A stretch of 5,808 nt of DNA from Deltaproteobacteria bacterium GWA2_38_16 (GCA_001797335.1 MGPE01000012.1:1-5808); one strand, 5' to 3'; counted from the stretch's first letter, positions 1-5,647 are shown. Notes: generated by a model from the letters alone, not told the origin. Program-made: numbers and translations.

Positions 1-1
1 C

Positions 2-1447
2 TTGTTCTGCATGTGGATGCAGGAATTTGTTAATCAATCCAAATATTGGCACCCCAAAATGCCGAATATCATTTTTTGTTTTATCAAAAAAGATTTTGTT
101 TACGAAGAAACGCCGGAAAGCCAAAAGCTAAAGATATGGCACTATGTTTGGCGGCAATATTTGCGTCTGCCAAGTATTCAACATTCACGGTATAGGCTAT
201 GGCAGAAGATAGTAAAAGAGCTGGCACAAGAGGGAAATAATTTCATCGGTCAAAAGAGGACAATGTCTGATCACCAGTTGGCTAAATCACTGGAATGCTT
301 TTCTTTTTTAGTCAAAGAACATTGGCGTATTACCTGGGTTCATGAAAGCGCTGATGTCTTTACTACAGAAGAATTACCGCTTTTGCTAATAAAAGATTTG
401 CCTCACATATCAGCCGATAAATTAAACGATTTGGCGTTCACTTTGGCGGCACCGCATCAACATAGCTTTATGGAAGAGGCGCATCAAGACTTATTAAAAT
501 TGGTGATTAAGTGGTATTCTGTCATACGAAAATCGCCCAGTTTAGGCAAGGCGGGCAGTTCGTTACAAAGCGCGGTAGCAGATTACACAGAGCATTATAT
601 TTGGTTACATTCAAATTACCGAGCCGGGGTATCTTTATCCAAAGATTATGTCTGGCGAGAGCTAAAAAGAAAATGCAAAGCGCAGTCCAAACATCAGCTT
701 AGGCAAGATTTAAATAAATTAATAACCAAGGTCGCGCGAATTAAAGCCGCGCAAGTAGAGTTGTATCGCAGTATTGGTTTGTCGGATAAATTTAAAAAAG
801 CCTTCCAATTGCTTTCTTTTTGGTCTGCTTGGACTGATGAGCGTAAGCGAGCAGCTTTGATAGCGGATTGGTATTTGGAAGCATATGCTAAGGAAATAGC
901 TAAGCGTCTTGGCATGAGTATTTGGCAGGTAAAATATCTGACTGCTCCAGAGGCCATAACTGCGCTTTTAGGCGGCAAGAGACCGGGTGTTGGCGAATTA
1001 AAAAAGCGCCGCCGTTTGGCATTATTTTTGACTGTTAAGAGTGGTTCGCGTGTAATTGATCAAGTTATAACAGGCAGAAAGGCTCAAATCCTGTGGCGGG
1101 CTATGTTCCCGCCTAAAAAAAGTTCGCAAATAAAAGGCCAGGTAGCTTGGGCGCCGGTTAAGCAGATTCAGGGTGTAGTGCAGATTGTGTTTAATCCTCA
1201 TACTGAAAAATTTAAGAAGGGTAGAATTTTAGTAACCACTATGACCAGGCCGGATTTTGTGCCTATAATGAGAAAGGCTAAGGCGATTATTTGTGATGAG
1301 GGTGGAATAACTAGCCATGCCGCTATTATTAGTCGTGAATTGGGGATACCTTGCATAATAGGTACAAAAAATGCTACGAAGGTATTAAAGAATGGAAATT
1401 ATATAAAAATTGACGTAAAGAATGGGATTATTAAGAAGGTTAAATAA
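2..1447 (+). CDS. PEP-utilising enzyme mobile (phosphohistidine) domain protein, 5' partial
   Basis: The frame is open at the window edge, so the true start lies upstream and the 481 visible residues are a C-terminal part. The last 100 or so residues (about 378-480) are a PEP-utilisers mobile domain. They show TRPDFVPIM and then GGITSHAAIISRELGIPCI, where His439 is the expected phosphorylated histidine, followed by IGTKNAT. This domain swings a phosphoryl group between active sites in PEP synthase, pyruvate phosphate dikinase and rifampicin phosphotransferase. The preceding region (about 190-365) is helical and charged. It resembles the linker or central part of rifampicin-phosphotransferase-like proteins, with HYIWLHSNYRAG and an RLGMSIWQVKYLTAPE stretch. 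No PEP/pyruvate TIM barrel follows: the protein stops right after the mobile domain. No ATP-binding motif is visible in the window portion. The substrate is unknown. The next gene begins 10 bases after the stop, suggesting co-transcription. Confidence 0.85.
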   Translation: MFCMWMQEFVNQSKYWHPKMPNIIFCFIKKDFVYEETPESQKLKIWHYVWRQYLRLPSIQHSRYRLWQKIVKELAQEGNNFIGQKRTMSDHQLAKSLECFSFLVKEHWRITWVHESADVFTTEELPLLLIKDLPHISADKLNDLAFTLAAPHQHSFMEEAHQDLLKLVIKWYSVIRKSPSLGKAGSSLQSAVADYTEHYIWLHSNYRAGVSLSKDYVWRELKRKCKAQSKHQLRQDLNKLITKVARIKAAQVELYRSIGLSDKFKKAFQLLSFWSAWTDERKRAALIADWYLEAYAKEIAKRLGMSIWQVKYLTAPEAITALLGGKRPGVGELKKRRRLALFLTVKSGSRVIDQVITGRKAQILWRAMFPPKKSSQIKGQVAWAPVKQIQGVVQIVFNPHTEKFKKGRILVTTMTRPDFVPIMRKAKAIICDEGGITSHAAIISRELGIPCIIGTKNATKVLKNGNYIKIDVKNGIIKKVK

Positions 1448-1457
1448 TTTTATTCAT

Positions 1458-2297
1458 ATGATTGAACTAACTAATATAATTTTACAACGCGCTAAGTTAA
1501 ATAAGCGTAAGATTGCAATCGGAATTATCAGACCAATACCTGAAACAATAGAAAGCTTGAAAAAAGCTTCTGAATTTGCGGATTTAGTGGTTGTGGGCGC
1601 TAAAGTGGATGGTTTTAATAATATAGTTGAAGAGAATGATGATGAAGCTAGTCGCATTATTATTAAATTGCTTAAAGAGGGTAAGGTAGATGGTATAGTG
1701 CGCGGGCAAGTTAAAGATTCCTTTACCTTAGACGAGTTCCATAGACAGTTTGGTAAAGAACCCTTGCCGAGTAATCGTAAGGTTGCTTTTGCTTTACTGC
1801 AAAAAGGAGACTATTGTTTTTCAGTTAGTACCTGCTCTATTTATCAAGGCATGACCCTGGAAGATAAAATATATGAAGTGGATTGCATAATTGAGTATAT
1901 GGTTAAAATGGGTATTAAACCAAAAATAGGAGTAATGTCCAGCCTTAGGCCTACTAGTAAAGTGGGCAAGTATTCATCACTTGATGAGATTGCAGCAATA
2001 AATAGGCAATTAACAAAGTATTTACAAGATAAAGGTTATGACACCAAAGAATACTATTTTGAGTATGAAACAGCAGTTTGGGAGGGTTGTAGTTTGATTA
2101 TTCCAGCCACAGGATTAGTGGGTAATGCTTGGATGAAAGCTTTAATGTATTTGGGTGAGTGGAAATTATTGGCTTGCCCTTACCTTAACATGGGGGTTAT
2201 TTATGAAGATGGCAGCAGGAATGAAAAAGATTTTTATTGGCACATTGTACATTGCGTGGCAATGGCAAATGGTTTTGGTAGGATTGGTAAGGCTTGA
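1458..2297 (+). CDS. MtxX-like protein (methanogen marker 4 / phosphate acyltransferase superfamily)
   Basis: A 279-residue protein starting MIELTNIILQRA. The ATG at 1458 is preferred over an in-frame ATG at 1422, because 1422 lies inside the upstream gene and adds residues (GLLRRLNNFIH) that do not look like the family. No good Shine-Dalgarno precedes 1458; translation may be coupled, as the upstream stop is 10 bases away. Features recalling MtxX and phosphotransacetylases are an N-terminal GIGIIRP-like strand region, VDGIVRGQVKDSFTLDEF (78-94), a central KIGVMSSLRPTSKVGKY (156-171), and the C-terminal block CSLIIPATGLVGNAWMKAL (211-229). After these comes GVIYEDGSRNEKDF, whose Ser253-Arg254 matches the SR pair in the active site of phosphotransacetylases. 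MtxX is known mainly from methanogens and its reaction is unsettled, so no enzyme activity is claimed. The assignment rests on pattern recognition, not on a search. The stop codon TGA overlaps a TTGACA box that may serve the next gene. Confidence 0.65.
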   Translation: MIELTNIILQRAKLNKRKIAIGIIRPIPETIESLKKASEFADLVVVGAKVDGFNNIVEENDDEASRIIIKLLKEGKVDGIVRGQVKDSFTLDEFHRQFGKEPLPSNRKVAFALLQKGDYCFSVSTCSIYQGMTLEDKIYEVDCIIEYMVKMGIKPKIGVMSSLRPTSKVGKYSSLDEIAAINRQLTKYLQDKGYDTKEYYFEYETAVWEGCSLIIPATGLVGNAWMKALMYLGEWKLLACPYLNMGVIYEDGSRNEKDFYWHIVHCVAMANGFGRIGKA

Positions 2298-2322
2298 CAA
2301 ATATTAGTTAATGGATTAATCT
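2294..2322 (+). promoter_or_regulatory. Candidate promoter for the M29 peptidase gene
   Basis: A perfect TTGACA (2294-2299) overlaps the stop codon of the MtxX-like gene. Seventeen bases later lies a poor -10 candidate, TAATCT (2317-2322). A better-looking TAAAAT (2331-2336) is too distant to pair with this -35. The 72-base intergenic gap has room for a promoter, so independent expression of the peptidase is plausible, but read-through from upstream is equally possible. Confidence 0.35.
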
Positions 2323-2358
2323 AAATACGATAAAATAAATAATACTAAAATAATTAAT

Positions 2359-2363
2359 AGGAG
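2359..2363 (+). promoter_or_regulatory. Shine-Dalgarno sequence AGGAG of the M29 peptidase
   Basis: AGGAG sits 6 bases before the ATG at 2370, a typical spacing. It is the only clear ribosome binding site in the window and it fixes the start of the peptidase gene. The other four internal starts lack one. Confidence 0.8.
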
Positions 2364-2369
2364 TTAACC

Positions 2370-3668
2370 ATGGAAAAAACTAATTCAGAAATAACGGACT
2401 TTGAAAAAAGAGAGCGTCTTAATTTTATCGCAAAAAATGTGATTGATTGTTTCAATTTTGTACCTGATAAAGAAAGCTTGCTTTTTATTACCGACGGAAA
2501 GGTTGTCGAACAAAATCCGATGTTTGTTCAAGCCATTAACGACGAATTGGAACAAAGGACCAATAAGGATCAGCATACGCGAGGTAATTTTGAACGCATT
2601 ATAGTTAAGGCTTCGCCTAAATCCGCTGAGCCCTTTGGTGAGAAAATCGGCGAAAAAATGAAAGATCGCCCCGTTCTTATTGTAACTTCAATGTCGCGTT
2701 CTCACTCACAAGAAACTGGCGCGGCCCTTAGAGCTGATATCCGCGATAAAACGGTATTTGATGAGATATTGTCGTCTGAGGAATTATTACAAACAGCTAG
2801 CAAGGGCTGGTCCGGATTCACACCGGAACGTTTAGCCTCGTTGGGAGGAAAAATGCCTGACTCAACCTATGAAAAAATGAAAGCTTTCGCTAAAGTCCGG
2901 CGGATTAGGTTAATTTCTATAACCAAAGGGCATAACCCCTATGAGATATTAACTAAGGGTGCGGTTGAGGAATCAGTTGAAGTGCTTCGGCGGCGGGCAG
3001 AAATTGTGAGTAAACTGATGAGAGATGTAACAAAAGTTCACATAACCTCTGGTTTAGGAACTGACCTGTGGCTTAGTCCTCGTACTGATAAAACAGAGGT
3101 CGAAGATGGTTTAGTTGATAAGCCAGGTAAGCTCAGCAATTTTCCCATAGGAGAATGGTCGACTAGCCCGTTTATTGAGGGAGCTAATGGCCTCATGGTA
3201 GTGGATGGGCCGATCGGAGGAAATCATAACTTAGATATGATAGAAGATTATGGACCAATTACCCTTGTAGTGAAAGAGGGAAATATTACTCACGTCAATA
3301 ATATTCCACTCAAAGAAAATACAGGTAATTCATTAGCTGAATCAGTTAAATCATATTTAGGCAGCGGTAATAACGCTGAAGGTCATGCCTTCCGAATCGC
3401 GGAACTAGGTATCGGTATTAATGGCAAGGCCTGCCAAAGTAAAGCACCGAAGGATATTGGCTCATCAGAGGGTGAGAAAATATACGGAACGTGTCATATA
3501 GCGTTTGGCAGTAATGGCTCGTTTGGTGTTGAACCGGGTGATCCGAATTTAAATGCTGTGCCAATTCATTGCGATATGGTACTAATGAATGGCCTAAATG
3601 TTGATTGTGAGCGTAAAGATGGTACAAATTTTAGTCTAATTCACGAAAGTGAACCGCAAGGTTATTAA
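2370..3668 (+). CDS. M29-family (AmpS/AmpT-like) metallo-aminopeptidase
   Basis: A 432-residue protein, close to the roughly 410-residue length usual for clan M29 aminopeptidases, which remove N-terminal residues from peptides using two metal ions in the cytoplasm. The N-terminal half (about 35-230) carries family-like patterns: SLLFITD, VLIVTSMSRSHSQETGAAL, where the SHS..T..A part recalls the usual SHT motif, and HITSGLGTDLWL. The C-terminal catalytic half shows NFPIGEWSTSPFIEG with Glu262, RIAELGIGIN with Glu345, KIYGTCHIAFG with His376, and PIHCDMVL with His400 and Asp402. These five match the metal-binding Glu, Glu, His, His and Asp of the family, so the enzyme is probably active. There is no signal peptide or membrane segment. 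The start is fixed by a good Shine-Dalgarno, and an intrinsic terminator follows 10 bases after the stop. Substrate preference cannot be read from the sequence. Confidence 0.88.
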   Translation: MEKTNSEITDFEKRERLNFIAKNVIDCFNFVPDKESLLFITDGKVVEQNPMFVQAINDELEQRTNKDQHTRGNFERIIVKASPKSAEPFGEKIGEKMKDRPVLIVTSMSRSHSQETGAALRADIRDKTVFDEILSSEELLQTASKGWSGFTPERLASLGGKMPDSTYEKMKAFAKVRRIRLISITKGHNPYEILTKGAVEESVEVLRRRAEIVSKLMRDVTKVHITSGLGTDLWLSPRTDKTEVEDGLVDKPGKLSNFPIGEWSTSPFIEGANGLMVVDGPIGGNHNLDMIEDYGPITLVVKEGNITHVNNIPLKENTGNSLAESVKSYLGSGNNAEGHAFRIAELGIGINGKACQSKAPKDIGSSEGEKIYGTCHIAFGSNGSFGVEPGDPNLNAVPIHCDMVLMNGLNVDCERKDGTNFSLIHESEPQGY

Positions 3669-3678
3669 AAAATAATAG

Positions 3679-3714
3679 ATGGGGTATGGTATTTATCATA
3701 TCCCATTTTTGTTT
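3679..3714 (+). terminator. Rho-independent terminator after the M29 peptidase
   Basis: ATGGGGTATG (3679-3688) pairs with CATATCCCAT (3697-3706) over 10 bp with one G-U wobble and an 8-base loop. A T-rich tail follows (TTTTGTTT, 3707-3714). It separates the left transcription unit from the ATP-binding-domain gene. Confidence 0.82.
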
Positions 3715-3746
3715 ACTCAAATTCATATCTTTGTTAGCATTAACAT
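3712..3746 (+). promoter_or_regulatory. Promoter of the standalone PPDK_N gene, probably leaderless
   Basis: TTTACT (3712-3717, four of six matches to TTGACA) lies exactly 17 bases before TAGCAT (3735-3740, four of six matches to TATAAT). The ATG at 3747 begins 6 bases after the -10 box, where transcription itself would be expected to start. No Shine-Dalgarno is present. The -35 box overlaps the T tail of the preceding terminator, so termination and re-initiation are packed back to back. Confidence 0.5.
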
Positions 3747-4754
3747 ATGTCTGATTTTGTTTTAAAATTTGATAAATTATCAAAACACGATGTTCAGCTA
3801 GCTGGAGGCAAGGGAGCAAGCCTGGGCGAGATGAGCCAGGCCAAGATTCCCGTGCCACCTGGATTTGTGGTGCTAGCGAGTGCCTTTGATCGCTTTCTGC
3901 ACGAGACGGATTTAGAGGTGGATGTTGAGGCACAGCTTAAAAAGGTGAACCATAGGGATATTAATTCAGTGGAAAAGTATTCAGTGGTAATTCGTGATCT
4001 TATCCACGATTCCAGGATGCCCCAAGACTTGCAACGCGAAATTATGAGCGCGTATGCAAGTCTAGCCAAGAGCCAAGGGCAAATAGCGAATAGTATAAAA
4101 AGCCATAAGCTATTAGCCATTAGCCACGAGCTATTTTACGTAGCCGTGCGTTCCAGCGCTACAGCTGAAGACTCCAGCCAAGCTTCTTGGGCCGGGGAGT
4201 TGGAGAGTTACCTGAACACTACGGAAAAGAATCTGCTGGGTCGCGTGAAGCAGTGCTGGAGTTCACTCTTCACCCCGCGCGCCATATTTTACCGTCATGA
4301 GAAAAAATTGCACAAGGCTAAGGTTTCAGTGGCGGTGGTGGTGCAAACTATGATCCAATCAGAAATATCCGGTATAGCTTTCACAGTGCACCCCGTTACT
4401 AAAGATAAGAATCAAATGATTATTGAGGCGGGCTTTGGTTTGGGCGAAGCCATCGTCTCCGGACAAATCACGCCCGATTCTTATGTGGTAGGAAAAAAGA
4501 AACTTGATCTGATGGACATAAACGTATCAGAGCAGGGCCGGGCTTTATATGGCAAGCCCGGCGGCGGCAACGCGTGGAAAAATTTAACCAAAGCCCAGGG
4601 CGGCAAACAAAAGCTCACGGGTAGGCAAATACAAGAGCTGGCTAAAATCTGCCTCACGATAGAAAAGCATTATGGTTTCCCTTGCGATATTGAATGGGCT
4701 TGGAGCAAGGGCAAATTCTACATCACCCAATCCCGCCCCATCACGACATTATAG
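3747..4754 (+). CDS. Standalone PEP synthase/PPDK-type ATP-binding domain protein
   Basis: A 335-residue protein covering the pyruvate phosphate dikinase N-terminal (ATP-grasp-like) domain from end to end. Motifs in order are GGKGASLGEM (20-29), PVPPGFVV (35-42), VAVRSSATAEDSSQASWAGE (132-151), SEISGIAFTVHPVT (205-218), EAGFGLGEAIVSGQITPDSY (227-246) and CDIEWAWSKGKFYITQSRP (313-331). In full-length PEP synthase (about 790 residues) this domain binds ATP and phosphorylates a histidine in the following mobile domain. Here the protein ends at QSRPITTL, the natural domain boundary, with no histidine or PEP/pyruvate domain after it. It must therefore act with a phosphohistidine partner encoded elsewhere, have another role, or be a remnant. 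The reading frame is intact and the key motifs look sound, which argues against decay. Residues about 106-130 are encoded by a seven-base repeat and look like an insertion before the VAVRSSATAED motif. Confidence 0.85.
   Translation: MSDFVLKFDKLSKHDVQLAGGKGASLGEMSQAKIPVPPGFVVLASAFDRFLHETDLEVDVEAQLKKVNHRDINSVEKYSVVIRDLIHDSRMPQDLQREIMSAYASLAKSQGQIANSIKSHKLLAISHELFYVAVRSSATAEDSSQASWAGELESYLNTTEKNLLGRVKQCWSSLFTPRAIFYRHEKKLHKAKVSVAVVVQTMIQSEISGIAFTVHPVTKDKNQMIIEAGFGLGEAIVSGQITPDSYVVGKKKLDLMDINVSEQGRALYGKPGGGNAWKNLTKAQGGKQKLTGRQIQELAKICLTIEKHYGFPCDIEWAWSKGKFYITQSRPITTL
4064..4135 (+). repeat. Degenerate heptanucleotide tandem repeat (AGCYATT-like) inside the PPDK_N gene
   Basis: Ten seven-base units in two runs separated by two extra bases at 4099-4100. 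The second run (4101-4135) is cleanest: AGCCATA, AGCTATT, AGCCATT, AGCCACG, AGCTATT. The first run (4064-4098) begins with AGCCAAG twice and then degenerates through GGCAAAT, AGCGAAT and AGTATAA. Total length is 72 bases, a multiple of three, so the frame is kept. It encodes roughly residues 106-130, including SHKLLAISHELF. This is unlike the usual short loop before the nucleotide-binding motif. Confidence 0.65.
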
Positions 4755-4774
4755 CTATTCGTATCTTTGCTCTA

Positions 4775-4802
4775 TTGACGAATTCGCGCGAATTGGTAGA
4801 AT
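4775..4802 (+). promoter_or_regulatory. Promoter of the ArsR-type gene
   Basis: TTGACG (4775-4780, five of six) and TAGAAT (4797-4802, five of six) are 16 bases apart, giving a predicted start near 4809 and a leader of about 13 bases. No well-placed Shine-Dalgarno lies before the ATG at 4822; AGGA at 4803-4806 is too far upstream. The spacer holds a palindromic operator candidate. Confidence 0.65.
4781..4794. promoter_or_regulatory. Operator candidate: 14-bp perfect palindrome AATTCGCGCGAATT
   Basis: The palindrome begins directly after the -35 box and ends two bases before the -10 box of the ArsR-type gene, the classic place for a repressor to block RNA polymerase. Its 12-bp core ATTCGCGCGAAT recurs at the centre of the 42-bp palindrome behind the same gene. 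Autorepression by the ArsR-type protein is the natural inference. Confidence 0.65.
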
Positions 4803-4821
4803 AGGATATATACCCAATACT

Positions 4822-5100
4822 ATGCGCTATCAAGACCTAGTTAAGCTATTTCGCGTATTGGCTGGTCGTAAGCGGCTGGAGATTTTAAGCCTACTGGCTG
4901 ATGGCCGCGAGCGGTCAGTCGGCAGCATAGCTGAGGCTATTAAGCTTTCCCTAAAGTCAACATCTAAGCACTTACTTTTACTAGCCCAAGTAGATTTACT
5001 TGAGTATCGTCGACAAAAGAATGTTGTTTGGTACCGTGCGGTGGAGCATGAGCCGAGTTTTCTGCGACCAGTTATGCACAAAGTTCGTTCTGCGCGCTAG
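4822..5100 (+). CDS. ArsR-family winged-helix transcriptional regulator, cysteine-free
   Basis: A 92-residue protein, normal for small ArsR/SmtB regulators, which bind DNA as dimers and usually repress. The ATG at 4822 places MRYQDLVKLFRVLAGRKRLEILSLL at the family's typical N-terminus; the open frame runs further upstream but only into the previous gene and the promoter. Visible parts are the RLEILSLLADG helix (18-28), the helix-turn-helix at about 33-58 (VGSIAEAI, then LKSTSKHLLLLAQVDLLE) and a beta wing (61-73, YRRQKNVVWYRA). There is no cysteine, so the CXC metal site of ArsR/CadC sensors and thiol switches are absent. His76 and His86 near the C-terminus faintly recall the alpha-5 zinc site of CzrA/SmtB but the spacing does not fit well. 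The ligand is unknown. The gene is flanked by two palindromes with a common core, which are probably its binding sites. Confidence 0.85.
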   Translation: MRYQDLVKLFRVLAGRKRLEILSLLADGRERSVGSIAEAIKLSLKSTSKHLLLLAQVDLLEYRRQKNVVWYRAVEHEPSFLRPVMHKVRSAR

Positions 5101-5101
5101 C

Positions 5102-5143
5102 TTTGTTATTCACCCTATTCGCGCGAATAGGGTGAATAACAAA
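5102..5143. repeat. 42-bp perfect palindrome between the ArsR-type and Rrf2 genes
   Basis: Every base from 5102 to 5143 pairs symmetrically about 5122/5123, giving two 19-base arms (5102-5120 and 5125-5143) around a GCGC centre. Symmetry breaks at 5101/5144. The central ATTCGCGCGAAT (5117-5128) equals the core in the ArsR-type promoter. As RNA it would form a 19-bp hairpin directly after the arsR-type stop, but no T run follows, so it is not a standard intrinsic terminator. An extended regulator site, a transcript-end hairpin, or both are possible. Confidence 0.8.
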
Positions 5144-5175
5144 TGAGTATTTTGGGTAAAGTACTAACGGCAGCT

Positions 5176-5198
5176 ACTCCTACCTATTTGGTAGGAGT
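5176..5198. promoter_or_regulatory. Operator candidate: 9-bp inverted repeat in the Rrf2 gene promoter
   Basis: ACTCCTACC (5176-5184) and GGTAGGAGT (5190-5198) are perfect inverted copies around TATTT. The repeat ends 5 bases before the -10 box and covers the place where a -35 element would lie, like IscR sites in iscR promoters. It is probably bound by the Rrf2-type protein encoded just downstream. It is unrelated in sequence to the ATTCGCGCGAAT sites. Confidence 0.65.
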
Positions 5199-5203
5199 TA
5201 GGG

Positions 5204-5215
5204 TATACTGGGAAT
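5204..5215 (+). promoter_or_regulatory. -10 element of the Rrf2 gene, probably leaderless
   Basis: TATACT (5204-5209, five of six) ends 6 bases before the ATG at 5216, so transcription should start at or next to the start codon. No Shine-Dalgarno is visible. No recognisable -35 is found at 16-18 bases; the inverted repeat lies there instead. The same 6-base distance is seen at the PPDK_N gene. Confidence 0.55.
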
Positions 5216-5647
5216 ATGCTGAAATTAAGCTCCGGTGGTGATTACGGCCTGATGTTTTTGGCTTACCTGGCAAGCATACCGCAAGGCAGCTATGCCAGTC
5301 TGACCCAAGTGGCGCAGCAACAACACTTGCCAGTTAAGTACTTAGAACATGTGGCCAAGTCGCTTACGCGAGCTGGCGTTATCAAGAGTCGGCACGGCAA
5401 GAAAGGCGGCTATACTCTAGCTGTCAGTCCGACCAAACTAAGGCTGACCCAAGTGCTTAGGGCACTGGAGGAGGGAGTGGAACCGATACGTTGCACGCAT
5501 AATGGTCGGTGCTGTGAGCGTCGGGTAGCTTGTGAGCTTAAAACAGGTTATCAAAAAGTGCACGTCAAACTGTATGAGCTCTTAGCTGGTTATTCCTTGG
5601 CTGACTTGTTGCCCACAGTCAAAGGTATTAAATGCCCTAAAAATTAA
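5216..5647 (+). CDS. Rrf2/IscR-family transcriptional regulator with putative Fe-S cysteines
   Basis: A 143-residue protein, the standard length for Rrf2 regulators. The N-terminus LKLSSGGDYGLMFLAYLA is the family's first helix. The helix-turn-helix spans about 28-56 (SLTQVAQQQHLPVKYLEHVAKSL). The wing RHGKKGGYTLAV (59-70) has the typical GGY. The dimer helix then leads to RCTHNGRCCERRVAC, with Cys93, Cys99, Cys100 and Cys106. This matches the three-cysteine cluster-binding loop of IscR and NsrR (C-X5-C-X5-6-C), with one extra adjacent cysteine. A cluster sensing iron, oxygen, superoxide or nitric oxide is therefore likely. A superoxide dismutase gene starts 24 bases after the stop, which supports a redox role and co-transcription. 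It is probably autoregulated through the inverted repeat at 5176-5198. IscR, NsrR and RsrR subtypes cannot be separated from sequence alone. Confidence 0.88.
   Translation: MLKLSSGGDYGLMFLAYLASIPQGSYASLTQVAQQQHLPVKYLEHVAKSLTRAGVIKSRHGKKGGYTLAVSPTKLRLTQVLRALEEGVEPIRCTHNGRCCERRVACELKTGYQKVHVKLYELLAGYSLADLLPTVKGIKCPKN

Noticed and set aside
511-702. Second plus-strand frame inside the first gene
   Set aside because: Out-of-frame shadow of a clear coding region with no recognisable domain.
1422-1457. Upstream in-frame ATG at 1422 as the start of the MtxX-like gene
   Set aside because: It lies inside the previous coding sequence and adds residues unlike the family N-terminus; ATG 1458, ten bases after the previous stop, is simpler.
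3631-3933. Minus-strand open frame across the terminator and the PPDK_N start
   Set aside because: It opposes strongly supported genes and a terminator, and its translation shows no recognisable motif; the same holds for the other minus-strand frames at 694-978, 1454-1657, 2385-2576, 3418-3627, 3794-4120 and 4830-5081.
4064-4135. The heptamer array as a CRISPR array
   Set aside because: Units are seven bases with no spacers, and lie inside a coding frame.
4537-4562. Nine-bp inverted repeat GCCGGGCTT/AAGCCCGGC inside the PPDK_N gene
   Set aside because: It is within conserved coding sequence, has no T run after it, and can arise from codon choice around Gly-Lys-Pro-Gly; not enough for a terminator or regulatory call.
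4672-4821. Extended N-terminus of the ArsR-type protein from 4672
   Set aside because: These 50 codons run through the end of the PPDK_N gene and the promoter and palindrome; the family domain begins at ATG 4822.
5102-5160. The 42-bp palindrome as a standard intrinsic terminator
   Set aside because: The 3' arm is followed by TGAGTATTTTGGG, not a T run, on the plus strand, and there is none on the minus strand either; the shared core with the promoter site favours a DNA-binding role.
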